In this document: one piece after another, positions 44,601 through 55,217 of the stretch
Numbering within the stretch: the first letter of the stretch is position 1
Layout of the letters: each line of letters starts with the position of its first letter
Assembly: GCF_963855985.1 (NCBI RefSeq)
Contig: NC_087104.1
Coordinates: 2,294,001-2,358,000, forward strand
From: Ostrinia nubilalis
Lineage: Eukaryota > Arthropoda > Insecta > Lepidoptera > Crambidae
DNA: 64,000 nt
Direction: 5' to 3'
Position numbers and translations under genes: made by a program
Notes under the pieces: model-generated
What the model was told of the DNA's origin: nothing
Seen by the model: only the letters and a program-made list of their open reading frames with translations
Database searches by the model: none

Positions 44601-45931
44601 CACTGGTCAACAAAATTTTAACTTTGTCGTGCCACACGGACTTTTTTGATATTTTTAGTTTAATTGGTGATTGTAAGAAAAAACCAACTGTTAAAAATAA
44701 TTTGCTAGAAAAGGATTTTATTCTATTGAGTAATTTGAAATATTAGGAAAAAACGCAGATCTCGTAAATCAAAAGTTTATTTTTTTTATAAACGACTTAA
44801 TAATCTAAGATTTTCTTGAATATTTAGCTTCTGGTTGGTCTCTTTTAATTATCCAGCAGTAATCTGCTAACATATTTGGGCTCCATTTGCCCTGGTACCG
44901 ATTTTCCATATTAGAAATGTCCTGATGGAACCTCTCACCGTGCTCGTCGCTAACAGCCCCTAAATTGTCAGAAAAAATCCAGGTGCGAGTCTAAAAAATA
45001 GATCTTAAGTGACATGTTGCAACCCAATGCTTGATATGACAATAATAGCTCTCTAACCCACTCTCTGTAGCTGCCACTCTTGTGTTTACCCAAAAAATTT
45101 GCAACAACATTTTTAAAATCCTTCCATGCAGATTTTTCTAAATCGCTTAATTTTTATTCAAATCTTGAATCTTTTATTAACTCCCTAATTTGAGGGGCAG
45201 CAAAAATAACCACTTTTATCTTTGCATCACTTATTTTAGGGACAACACATTGACCTGAAGTGGACGGTTGTGAATTGTCGTTCTCAGCGGACGTAGTAGC
45301 AACTGGTATTAGTTCTGGCAATTTTTTTACAATGAGAGGCTGGTCTTATAGCTGAAGACAAGTTATGGTAAATAACTGTGTTTTTTTTCTTGTAATTTAT
45401 ACCTTTTATGTCAGTGAGACAAAAATAGCAATCAGAAACGTAATCTTGCTGTTTAGTCCATATCATGGGTACAGCAAACGGCATAGGTCGTGCACCCTCG
45501 TTCCAGATATGAGGGTCGTTATGCAACAGACATAAGGGGCCCAGGATTTGTCTTGATGGGCGGCAGAAAAACCAAAACAAGGGTGATAACACTCCAACAC
45601 AAGATTCGTAAAATTTCGTCGTTGTTTTTTGAATGTAAGTTCTCCGCAGACATAGCAAAAAGAGTTAGGATCATTATTACACTTCCTCGACATGTTCACA
45701 GGGTTAATAAATCCAAAACAATGTTCAAATTCAACAACAAATAATTTTATAACAATTTACTTGTACGCATTTCTGTTAATTTACTGCCGTAGTACTAGTT
45801 ATGAGTATTACCGTATCACAACAAACATGAGGCTAATTGACATAAGACAACTGTGTTTTAATAATGAGGGTGGATTGGTAAAACAAAATTAGCTATCAAA
45901 GTTCGTGTGGCAAAACCAGTGTTGACCAGTG
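44601..45931 (-). mobile_element. TIR transposon derivative, CACTGGTCAACA ends, TTA duplication
   Basis: 1331 bp with 12-bp inverted ends CACTGGTCAACA / TGTTGACCAGTG and a 3-bp duplication TTA (44598-44600, 45932-45934). The empty site is readable in the copy at 476-875 (CCAATTATGAACC when complemented). Subterminal GCCACACGNACTTT also recurs inverted near both ends. The interior encodes decayed pieces of one protein on the minus strand (44812-45693). A 3-bp TTA duplication would fit PIF/Harbinger, but the protein has no recognisable harbinger DDE or Myb region; the superfamily is left open. Confidence 0.85.
44812..45693 (-). pseudogene. Decayed gene of the DCYFC / ADYCW uncharacterised family
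   Basis: The N-terminal part (about 45693-45284, starting MSRKCNNDPNSFC) has Cys pairs (FCYVCGE), then a frameshift near 45510, MPFAVPMIW and DCYFC. The C-terminal part (about 45260-44812) includes IFAAPQIREL, SAWKDFK, LGCNMSLKI, VSDEHGERFHQDI and KWSPNMLADYCW, ending in a stop. An in-frame TAA sits at 45154-45156 and a one-base shift falls near 44972. These landmarks match, from memory, a predicted-protein family common in arthropods and other animals; full-length members are several hundred residues and the middle is missing here. Function unknown. Location inside a TIR element with target duplication suggests a mobile-element protein, perhaps its transposase (inference). Confidence 0.75.
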
Positions 45932-46252
45932 TTATGAACCGATTTGAACCAATCTTTTTTCGGTGTATAGGTAATACCTCAAGGGTGGTCCCATTTAAAT
46001 TTAATAATAGAAAAAACAACCCCCAAGGGTGGAAAATTGGGAATGAACTTTTTTATACGCAATATCTCCGCCGATTATAAATAAATTTGAACGATTATTT
46101 TTTTGTTGAATAGGTATTATCAAAAGGGTGGTTTCATGCGAATTTGAAGAAAATATTTCACCCCCAAGGGTGGAAAATTGGGGATGAACTTTTTTATACG
46201 CAATATTTTTAATTTTTAGTTTTTTTTTGTGTTCACGCATTTGAAGTCGGTT

Positions 46253-46804
46253 TTATTTTTTTAAAAAGTTAATTATAGTTTCTCTAAGCATGTTTTTTCA
46301 TAAAATTAATCCCAAAGGAAACATTTAAGAAAAACTGCTACTAGGCAGCATTTTTCCAATATTTTCGAGGCACGAGCGACAACCATACGAGCGTAACGAA
46401 ATTCGTAAAGAGCACATCGAAATCTATAGAAATACCAATTTTCATTACTCCCGGAAAACTTTCCAGGTAAAGCCATTATTTTGTACCAAATGACTGGACT
46501 ACAATGAATTTACGGGAACGACAGTAGCAATTTTGATTTCGTAAGAAATGAGTTAATGACAAGCTGAAGTAACTCAGACAAAACATACCTACATGATATT
46601 GATTAAACTATTGAATTTTAAATGGAAATTATCTTCGATAAAAATACGCAGAAATCTTTCAATCTTTGCTTGCACTATGGTTATTGTGCCGGTATGCACA
46701 ATATTTAATTTTAATCTCTGCATATTTATCTTGATCACGTTCACGGTGTCAGCACATTTATCACGTATAGTGTTGATGCTGTGACGTCATTTACCTTTAA
46801 TCTA
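46253..46804. other. Intergenic, no gene recognised
   Basis: Nothing recognised. Confidence 0.4.
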
Positions 46805-47095
46805 CAGGGTGTTAGGTAAATGGGTATATGAGCCGACACTAGCTCTGTTCTGTTGACACTGTTAACATGGTCATATAGTCATGGGCGTATAAATGGTATG
46901 GTGAAGTCAGAAATTTGATATCATCATTTTAATTTTTTTCATTTTCATACAAAATAAATATTATAAAATCCGATTTGTATGAAAAATAAAATAATTAAAA
47001 TGAAGATATCAATTTTTTGACTTCACCATACCATTTATATGACCATGTTAACATGGGCTAGTATCGGCTCATATACCCATTTACCTAACACCCTG
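46805..47095. repeat. TA-flanked palindromic MITE (CAGGGTGTTAGG ends)
   Basis: 291 bp: CAGGGTGTTAGGTAAATGGG at the left and its complement at the right, TA duplicated on both sides. Arms pair for most of the length (ATATGAGCCGA, GTTAACATGG, TATGGTGAAGTCA), so it is a near-complete hairpin. Confidence 0.9.
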
Positions 47096-47288
47096 TAAAT
47101 TGGTTTACAGTTTAAATTAACATTGATCTATAGGTAACATACAAAGACTAAAAAAAGTAAGAAAAGTAATACCTTTATTTCAAAAAACATACTTTATTGA
47201 CAAAGTGAAAAACATCAAAGTCATCTAAGATACAGAATTGCATTTCAAAATTGATCCGAATACACATTACAATTAAGTTAAATATCTC

Positions 47289-50200
47289 TTACACGTTCTG
47301 AAGCATGATAATGGTAAGAGTAGTGACAACAGAAGCGAAGGACACCAGTAGACCATTGTCAAGTCGGTAGAAGTTATTTGCGGTGAAGTTGATAGGTCTG
47401 AGGTAGACCAAGCTCCGGAATTCAGCTAGACTCTTTCTTGTGGATTCACCTGAAAAAATATTATTGTTTTCATTATCATTTTTCGCTTTTGTGTAAACGT
47501 CTTTAGAGTATAGGTAGGTACTCATTATTAGCCTAAATAGGCGCAGACCACCGACTTTTGTTGGCCGATAGTTGGATCGGGCTGTTCATAAAATCGGCAT
47601 GGAGATGTATGAAAGTGCGCACATTACACCGATTTGGTATCGGCCGATTCTTCATACAAATTAGAATCGGGCCCAACTATCGGCCAACTAAATGTCGGTA
47701 GTCTGCGCCTATGCTTACACTATGGTATACAGGTAGAGTTTTGAAGATTTAATAACTTTCCTGCACTACCTAGGTATTGCCATGTAGAGTATTTAGCCCT
47801 TATGCATGCATGGAATGTACTCGTACGAAGTATTCTAAAATATAATCAAATAGGTAGCTACTTACTTATATTGTTATCCACAAGAATGTGATCCGTAATG
47901 CTGACAATAATGTCACTCTGATCATAGCTCTTCTCACAGCAGTTAACCACAAATCCAACGTTTAGTGTAGAGTAAACAACCCACAGTAGGCATATGAGGT
48001 TTAGTACAAAAAATAACATCCCTTGTGATCCATCTGCTGCATCCTGTTTAAATAAAAATTAAAAGTGAAATAATATTGGTTGACAATGGCCTGAATTAAT
48101 AATAATGAGTTAGAGTCAAAGCACACGATGCGTTGCGACCCGATGCGACGCCACGGAGCAGTGTCTGTGGCGGGCACACGACCGGTGCGGCGCCGCGCCA
48201 TGCGATACGGTGTAATGTTTGCGGTGCGGCGCCGCAACGCATCGTGTGATTTGTCTCTTAAACTTAGTATTTACGGTGCCTTATAAGGGTGAGGCCCCAT
48301 TAGTCCGGTGCGCTGCGTCGCGTCATAAAAAATATATCCGAAAACGTCGCACGTCGACGTTGCGAGCGAGGCTTTCCATATAATTTTTATGACGCGACGC
48401 AGCGCAACGGACTAATGGGGTCTCAACCTTAGAGTTTGAAGAACAAAAACAAAAGTTCAACCAAAAACTAGATGCGAGATTAGCTACAAAATCTTTGCTA
48501 TAATTTATTTAGTGAACAATTAACCATTAATTTTATTAAAGATGTTTATAAATGTATAAAAAATGACATTGGGAACTTTTTGCCCCACTTTTCGAAAAGT
48601 AGCGGACACAAACGAAACCTATCACAGATGATACATACTAATATCCAATGAATTTCCGTGCATTTTTTTTTTCTCACTTATATGGGAATATTGAGAAAAT
48701 GAAGTTTTAATATTTTATTTTATTTACATTTAGGTAACATTTTTGACGACCTCCGTGGCGGAGAGGCGCACACACCGGTTTTCAAGGTGTGCCGGGCCAA
48801 TCCTGAGGTCCCGGGTTCGATTCCCGGCCGGGACAATATAGAAAACGATCTTTTCACATTGTCTCTGGTTTGGGTGTGTTGTGGTTCGTCGTTCCCGATT
48901 TCCATAACACAAATGCCTTAGCTACTTATTTTGGGTTGGAGTAATATAATTATGAGATGTTGTCTAATATTAATTTAAGTATTTATAATATTTTATTTAT
49001 TTATATTATTTTATTTATATTTTTTATTTATTTATATTATTTTATTTACTTTTATTGGTTACTCTGCAATGCCAAACAACATAACATGTAAAAATATCAA
49101 ATCATTTTAGACAAATATATTTTCAACTTAGACTCGTCATATCTCAGAATTCCCATATCTCACAACATAGCGCTTTAAGTGAATATACCTACAAGTATAA
49201 AGCTTTGAAATAAAATACGTTTCATCTTTGTCCGCCGTGGGGCATTTTCTCATATTAAAGTTCCCAATGTCCTTTCCAAGTGCGTGTCGAGGCACGCGCA
49301 GTGTAGGTAAAGCCCGGTCTGTGAGCACGTAGAATTTTGTCCAATGACCCCAAACTACCCATCCTTATCGCTCGCGCGTAATTATATTGCTGTGGCGACT
49401 GTGCGACGGGCGCCCGCAGTGAGTGTGCGAGCGCGACATACTTACGCGCGAGCGATAAGGATGAATAGCTTGGGGTCATTGGACAAAATTCTACGTGCTC
49501 GCAGACTAGACTATAGTTCCGTAGTTGTCCGTCGTTAACACAAAAATCGACCCTCCCGCGACAAGCACTTTCAAACGTATGCATCCCCACTTCCCACCAA
49601 TATTGGCACCATTTAAAAGCCTAGTTCTAAGCTTCATTTCATTAAAGGAAAGGTTTTTACCCCAAAAATGTGTCTGTAGAAGAATCCAGAGTCACTTCTT
49701 CAAAAAATACGCTACGCTATAGCGATACGGTTACGCTTGAGCCAACTTTTATGGCTATAAAACTGTTAAGTTGGGATTAATCGCTATTCATCTGTTAAAG
49801 AGGACACGTGAGATCATCATTTGGTTTTATAACCATAAAAATTGGTCTAATTGATCCCAGAGGTGAGCCCAAAGTGAGGTCTTTTTTCAAGTCACATTTA
49901 TTTTTAATCGTTTATTAAGAAATTCAATGTGTTTTTCTTTAAGGATATTTATTGGGCTTTCAAATAACACCAATATTGTTAGGGTACCATGATTGTGTCA
50001 GTAGAAACGAGTTTTCCTATAAAACGTAGGTGGGCCGATTTTCGTGATGACCAGTATATTTCAGAAGCAAGCAATTACTTCATCTAAAGTCACTTTAAAT
50101 ATTTTTTTCTAAGGATTTATTATTGGTTAAGAAATTTTATAATACATGAGTTAAATGACTATTACCTACTCTTGAACTAACTGATCTATCATAACCGTTT

Positions 50201-51375
50201 TGTCAGCGTGATAAATATATATACCTCCACAAAATTACAGCTCTTTAGTGCCAATAGTTTCCAAGCAAAACCTCGGACAGACAAGACAGACAGACAGACA
50301 TAACGAAACTATAAGGGTTCCTTGTCAGGACTACGGCAACTAAAAAGTAGTTGATAATCCAAATAACTTACATCAAAATCAATGAATATCCGTATAGAGA
50401 AGTTTATATTATACACCATGTGAAAAAGCTGAAAATAATTGTTAAATAAAATCTGAAAACAATTGGTTAAAATCAATATTTAATTTTACCCAAAACAATC
50501 ATTATAATTTAAAGTAGGTATTATAGTATAGTTAAAACACAAACCCGTATGCCAAACGCTTCATTGATGTAATTATTTTGTTCAGTCAGCAACAAATAAC
50601 ATTTGTTCAACCAAACAATATCGTGCAAGTGATTATTATCTTCAAAAACTTTATGATTCTTCGTGATTCTTTTGGTCGCTTTTTCTTTGGAGAAATACAA
50701 CCAATTCCTATCACCAACATCCAGTAAATCATTACTTGAAGAGTGTAGGTCTTGGAGTACATCGGCTATAGTTTTAAGCCTATACTCTATTTGAATTATA
50801 TGAGCACTCATTTCGATTGCAGTTAGTGTGTTAATGAAAGACAATACGTATTCAGGGTAGTACAACATATGTATTGGCATTTCTATTAATAAGCTACCAA
50901 TTGCGATATCCATTATAGACGCTATACAACCTAACACACTTATAGAAACAACAGCTTTCAACACTTTGGATTTTATGACGCTGTTGTATGCCATCCCGAG
51001 AATATCATCAATTTCTTCGTATACTTTGAAATATTTCAAATTAGTATTTCCGTACTTCAAACAGTAAATCAAATCCAAGATGTACTGAGCAAACTGTGGT
51101 AAATACAACATTTGTGAGAGAATGAAGAAAGTTGAATGATAAATCCCTCCAGACTTTCCAAGATATACCATAACTTTTGCGGTGGTGAGACCAACTATGG
51201 TTAGAGCGAGTATAGTCATTAGAATTATTCGTTTAGGCCATGAATAGTTAACTCGTAGACGCTTGTTTTCGCGACTGAGAGTGGTCTTGCAAAACGTGCC
51301 TAATAAAAAATATAAAGGAGTCATGGTCTCAAACGCATTTCTTGGGATGTATTGTATTTTGTTTCTATTCTTCAT
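47289..51375 (-). CDS. Gustatory receptor (7tm_7), four exons
   Basis: Chemosensory receptor of the insect Gr family, an inverted 7-TM membrane protein. Exons on the minus strand: 51375-50545, 50452-50372, 48043-47866 and 47449-47289, phases 0, 0 and 1, giving 416 aa, normal for the family. Donors are GTTTGT (weak), GTAAGT and GTAAGT; all acceptors end in AG. Hydrophobic segments appear at about residues 50-70, 85-105, 140-165, 175-200, 275-300 and 310-345; the C-terminal exon carries the family-typical RPINFTANNFYRLDNGLL and TTLTIIMLQ (the TYxxxxxQ position). The ATG at 51375 is preferred over an in-frame ATG at 51432, because residues before MKNRNK derive from a non-LTR fragment. Introns 2 and 3 contain several MITEs and a SINE. 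No stops or frameshifts; ligand unknown. Confidence 0.85.
47537..47712. repeat. MITE in receptor intron 3 (ATAGGCGCAGAC ends)
   Basis: 176 bp with about 40-bp imperfect arms: ATAGGCGCAGACCACCGAC at the left, GTCGGTAGTCTGCGCCTAT at the right, and GTTGGCCGATAGTTGG inside both. Confidence 0.85.
48111..48260. repeat. GC-rich MITE (CACACGATGCG family) in receptor intron 2
   Basis: About 150 bp; TTAGAGTCAAAGCACACGATGCG at the left and GCATCGTGTGATTTGTCTCTTAA at the right. Related copy at 59033-59159 and a half copy near 52058. Confidence 0.8.
48284..48431. repeat. MITE (CCCCATTAGTCCG ends) in receptor intron 2
   Basis: About 148 bp; TAAGGGTGAGGCCCCATTAG at the left, CTAATGGGGTCTCAACCTTA at the right, with inner GACGCGACGCAGCGCA arms. 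Confidence 0.8.
48744..49060 (+). repeat. tRNA-derived SINE (family 2) in receptor intron 2
   Basis: A tRNA-like head with B-box GGTTCGATTCCCGGCCGGGAC, then GTTTGGGTGTGTTGTGG, GATTTCCATAACACAAATGCC and a TATTTAT-rich tail. Not a functional tRNA: the head does not fold to a standard acceptor stem. Confidence 0.7.
49061..49316. other. Receptor intron 2, unassigned part
   Basis: No feature recognised in this part of the intron. Confidence 0.35.
49317..49506. repeat. Hairpin element with about 65-bp arms, receptor intron 2
   Basis: 190 bp. GTCTGTGAGCACGTAGAATT at the left and AATTCTACGTGCTCGCAGAC at the right; the arms stay complementary with few mismatches through TTGTCCAATGACCCCAA and CCTTATCGCTCGCGCGTAA. 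No clear target duplication. Confidence 0.85.
49507..50371. other. Receptor intron 2, 5' part
   Basis: No exon. Around 50270-50340 there is a repeat-like fragment with GACAGACAGACAGACATAACGAAACTATAAGGGTTCC. Otherwise nothing recognised. Confidence 0.4.
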
Positions 51376-51387
51376 GGTTGACGAAGA

Positions 51388-51465
51388 GAGTTGAACTTGG
51401 CCTTCTCTGGTTGGGTTGTTATTGGCGGTCAAGTAGATCCTGGCTACACAGTAGTCGACGTAGAG
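51388..51465 (+). mobile_element. Non-LTR 3'-UTR fragment abutting the receptor start codon
   Basis: About 80 bp matching the tail of the 57669-58424 element (GGTTGGGTTNTTATTGGCGGTCAAG, AGATCCTGGCTACACAG). It ends about a dozen bases upstream of the chosen receptor ATG and may form part of its 5' leader. Confidence 0.65.
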
Positions 51466-52709
51466 ACGAGCTAATGTTACAGCTTTTCCAAGGGATTTGA
51501 GTGATTACATTGAAGGTACGTTTGGAAAATTATTGACTTAAAGTTTGTTTGAATTAGAATCGTAATTTGTTGACTTGACATTCATAAAGCCAGTGATTAA
51601 GGTATTCCAATGTTATGTCACATTGGAAATGTATTTGACCATTATTCAGGTTGTTTATTTTTGTATAGGGAACATGTCATGGGTCGAGGGTGGTGTGGCG
51701 AGTCAGAAACAAAGCACATGATTTGATATCAACAAATTACTGTTGACATCAGTGTTTAAGCAAATAGGTACAGCTACAAAAGGTAATTACTTATTATTAC
51801 CCCCTAGTTTTTTATTTAACCTATAGGTAAGTAATAATAGAAGATAATTCAAGGATAACGTTTAGCCATAGGTGCTTATTAGCTAACAATATTGGCCTGT
51901 CAATGCTGTGAGATCTGGCCCTGAAACAAGTTTCAATGCTTAAATAAGAGATATTGCTTCGTGGTTTCTTCCATTGCCTTGGTAGATATGATAAAAATGT
52001 TAGCCGAATGCCCAATCATGAATATTATAAAGGTCATCGAATTGCACAAAAAACCACCTTAGACCCAAGGTACACGATTCGTAGCGGCGCTGCACCGCGC
52101 TGAAATTGTACATAATGTCAATGGTTTTACGGTCGAATATTCATTCGGTGAACTGCTAAAAACTCAAACGATGCGTTGGTCAAACGTGCATTGGTCTACA
52201 GTTCATTCGGTGAAATATAAAGTTTAAAAATTCCATGTGATCTGTCAGTTGGTAAAATGGTTTTCGAAAACATGTTCGGGACTCGTTAACGCCATCTATC
52301 AACATAATTCAACATCATTAGTAATTAAACGAGATCCACACGTACGAAGTCGCGGGCGGCCGCTAGTACTTAAGTATATAAAACATTAATAAATACGAGT
52401 ACACTCCATAAATCCTGAGCTATTTCCTAGTATTTTATAATCCAAACCCGGCATATTTTTTGTAGAAAACCAAACACCGGTACATCACAGCACAGTGCAA
52501 GGTAAATGACACACAACACTGAGTTCCCGACAACAACAATAATTTTGGCACGTACACGGTCGAATACACGCAATCGAGCCGTTGAAATTGAATAAAACCA
52601 GTGCCGGTTACTGATGTGGAGTAGAAGTCGGTACTCGGTATATAGCACAGACACCATAAAATTTTTAAGCAATTTTAATTGCTGATCTTCGGATCATTTT
52701 CATTTGTGT
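51466..52709. other. Intergenic, no gene; small repeat scraps
   Basis: Near 52058-52110 there is one arm of the CACACGATGCG MITE family, and at 52330-52366 a Helitron 3' end (GTCGCGGGCGGCCGCTAG). No gene recognised. Confidence 0.45.
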
Positions 52710-52804
52710 CATTTCAGCCAAAGGATATAAATTAGGCCTCCCCCAATGATTTTCGTAATGTCCGGTTGGTAGCGGCCTTTATCCAGCGCCGACCTGCTAC
52801 CTAT
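52710..52804 (-). mobile_element. RTE-type non-LTR 3' fragment, copy 8
   Basis: Starts TTTCAGCCAAAGGATAT, then the AGGCCTCCCCCAATGATTTTC and GGTAGCGGCC landmarks. Short and deleted. Confidence 0.75.
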
Positions 52805-52845
52805 ATCAAATCTCAGCATAATTATCACCATTGTAATTTTACCTA

Positions 52846-53025
52846 ACGGGACTATTCCCACCTCTCGTTCCCACCACTGCAACTCCTGTGTAGCCAGGAT
52901 CTACAGCTTGACCGCCATAAAAACCCAACCAATGAAGGTCAAGTTTGTCCCAGTGGAAAGTTAAACTGTCATTGGACCCGCAACGAAATTAATCAGAAGA
53001 ACATAGGAGGAGTTCGAAATTAAGG
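52846..53025 (-). mobile_element. Non-LTR 3'-UTR fragment (R1/jockey-like family)
   Basis: CGGGACTATTCCCACCTCTCG through AGGAGTTCGAAATTAAGG, the same sequence as 57669-57849 with few differences; 5'-truncated within the UTR. Confidence 0.8.
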
Positions 53026-53228
53026 TAATGTTACCTAAGTGAATAAAATGTATTAAATCTAACTATTAACCGATTAGGAAATCATTGGTAGAGGCCAATG
53101 TTCAGCAGCGGATTCTTGTGGCTAAAATGATGGTTAGTGGTAGTTAGTACACCTAAAATAAAAAATTGATCACATTCACTCTGAAGACAAAGTTTTAATT
53201 TGTTTATTGGTCTTTTAACTAAAAAACG

Positions 53229-53440
53229 ATGGCCGTTGGGGCAGAAAAGTTCTCGAGGCGACCACGGGCTGGAAGACGTAGCGTGGGCAGGCCTCCTACT
53301 AGGTGGACCGACGATCTGGTGAAGGTCGCGGGAAGACTAGCCTGGATGCGGGCAGCGCAGGACCGTTCATTGTGGAAAACCTTGGAGGAGGCCTTTGTCC
53401 AGCAGTGGACGTCATTCGGCTGAAACGAACGAACGAACAA
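53229..53440 (+). mobile_element. RTE-type non-LTR 3' fragment, copy 9
   Basis: An open frame codes a C-terminus with PRAGRRSVGRPPTRWTDDLV and QQWTSFG; it ends in a (GAAC)n tail rather than (ATG)n. About 64 codons, 5'-truncated. Confidence 0.85.
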
Positions 53441-53809
53441 ACGAACTAAAATCTAATTTGTGAGAAATTATTTTAGAGTAATTTAACCATAGCTAAAGTG
53501 TAGGTACCGCATTCTCCATCATAGCAATGTTTCCACGATTGAGTCGAATTGGAAAGCCGATTTTAAAATGGAATCCGAAGTTTACCCACCATTTTTACTG
53601 ACGCAGAAATTGGCAAAAACGTAGGTATAACAAAACTTTTTACACTTTTATTGCTATCAACTAATTCACGTCATATTATATTTATTATTATCTGTTGCAG
53701 GACCAATTTAATAAATTGATTTACTAGTGTTACAGACTAATAATAACACAAGTTTGTCGATTAAATTATATTTAAACAACTATTGTTTGAGACGTTAGGC
53801 TGCAGTTAG
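53441..53809. other. Intergenic, no gene recognised
   Basis: Nothing recognised. Confidence 0.4.
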
Positions 53810-54290
53810 ACAACGCAAAAACTTTCACGCGGTCGCCGCGCGGCGGCCGCGTGTTAGACTAGTTACTAGGTTTCGTTCATAGAAAATTTAAACTCTATTA
53901 GCTCGGTCAAAAGATTAAAATTCTTTTGGACAACCACACCGTGCGGCGGCCGCGCGGTCGTCTTATGGATGATACGTCCCCGCCGCGCGGACGCCGCGCC
54001 GATTGATCTCAGTTGCTCGAGTTTTCTAGCGCACGCCGCTCACTTCGCAGTCAAGGGATTCTTTGATAAATTAATTTTAACTTTAAAAATGTAGTTACTG
54101 AAGAGCTTATTTTACTATAACAGTCGATTCTTGAAAACGCGTACGCGGTGGCCACGAGGTGGTAGTAGGTGCGCGGTAGCCGCGCGGCGGCCGCGCGGCA
54201 GCTACGCGGCCTTTTGGCGTACCAAATAAAGCTATCGCCCGGCCGCCGCGCGGCCTCTCAGCATCCCATATAAACGGGCCATTACGATTT
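53810..54290. other. GC-rich patches of CCGCGCGGC motifs
   Basis: Three clusters (about 53830-53860, 53940-54000, 54145-54265) of GCGGCCGCGCGG-type self-complementary motifs within AT-rich DNA. No reading frame and no clean terminal repeats; probably a decayed palindromic element. Confidence 0.45.
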
Positions 54291-54299
54291 GAAAACTTT

Positions 54300-54390
54300 C
54301 ATCACCATCATCATCATTAAAATTTCAGCTTCAGAACATCAACTGCTAAACGTAGGCCTGCTCGGTAGAAAGCGGTCTGCATCCAGCCAC
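54300..54390 (-). mobile_element. RTE-type non-LTR 3' fragment, copy 10
   Basis: CATCATCATCATTAAAATTTCAGC then diverged AACTGCTAAACGTAGGCC and TGCATCCAGC. Very short. Confidence 0.65.
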
Positions 54391-54835
54391 AAAATTTGCA
54401 GTTTCTTGCAACATTTTAAAAGCTTCCTCGTGCCATGCTTTGTCGGAAACTTTTTTTAAATATTTATCTACTTAGGTATCTACTTACTTCAGTAACAAAA
54501 AATCGACTCTAAGGTGGACGTTCAAACAGTAGAAACCAATCTTTGTATTCGTTTTCAAAATGAATTATACGACTTTTAAAGCCCAACTGTATGAAATCTA
54601 TAAGCCAAATCTATTCAATTACAATATAGGAAAGAATTTATTCATTCACAATATAGGAAAGTTGGAAAGGGTGTGTTCGCCACACTCGTTCGACGCAAAA
54701 GCAACGTTTCCGCGTACATTTCCCCGAAATCTGTCTCATCATCGCACACGTCCATAAAAATGTATCCTGTGTGTATCCGACAGGATAGACTGACAGCGAG
54801 CGTGCACCTGGCCCTAATCGGTTTGCGTAAGGCCA

Positions 54836-55163
54836 CAAAAAAGCGATTTTTTATCCACAACGAGGAAGCTCTTGGCCTGTATCTCACCTGATGGTAAGTG
54901 ATGATCAGGCCGAAGGTGAAAGCTTCACCCGGAATCCTCAACCACGGAGGAACTGGCTATCTTACCTCTAACTGCCGGAACACAACAATGCTGTTAACAT
55001 TGGTGTTATGGCGACAGTCAGGTAAGATGGTGGTAGCTAGGCGGGCTTAGAACAAGCCCTACCACCAACCAAACCGAACAGAAAAATCTGCCCTCACTGG
55101 GAATCGAACCCGGAACCTCTGCGTCTGAAGCAGGTGGTCTTACCACTAGACCACAGAGGCGGT
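54836..55163 (-). repeat. tRNA-derived SINE (family 3), full copy
   Basis: On the minus strand: a head starting GCCTCTGTGGTCTAGTGGTAAG with B-box GGTTCGATTCCCAGTGAGGG (55088-55163), then a body containing CATCTTACCTGACTGTCGCC and CTTACCATCAGGTGAGATAC. Partial copies at 55566-55757 and 59875-60305. Confidence 0.8.
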
Positions 55164-55217
55164 TTTAGTTATTGTATTTACACGCTCGTTAATTTTGTGT
55201 AGAAACAATAAATATTA

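Larger units (their letters stand above)
44503..46252 (-). repeat. Palindromic AACCGACTTC repeat, copy split by an insertion
   Basis: Same element as 476-875, inverted. The left part (44503-44600) and right part (45932-46252) join into a full-length copy once the nested 1331-bp element and one TTA are set aside. The duplicated CCACCCTTGGGGGT blocks are visible in the right part. Confidence 0.85.

Noticed and set aside
48744..48835. Functional tRNA gene on the plus strand
   Set aside because: A strong B-box is present but no proper acceptor stem, and it is followed by a SINE body and AT-rich tail.
51376..51432. Receptor translation starting at the upstream in-frame ATG
   Set aside because: The 19 codons match a non-LTR 3' UTR and are probably fortuitously open; kept as a finding rather than the annotated start.
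55088..55163. Functional tRNA gene on the minus strand
   Set aside because: A and B boxes and a partial cloverleaf are present, but the acceptor, anticodon and T stems have mismatches, the loop would read CAG (Leu) without the long variable arm, and it continues into a SINE body.
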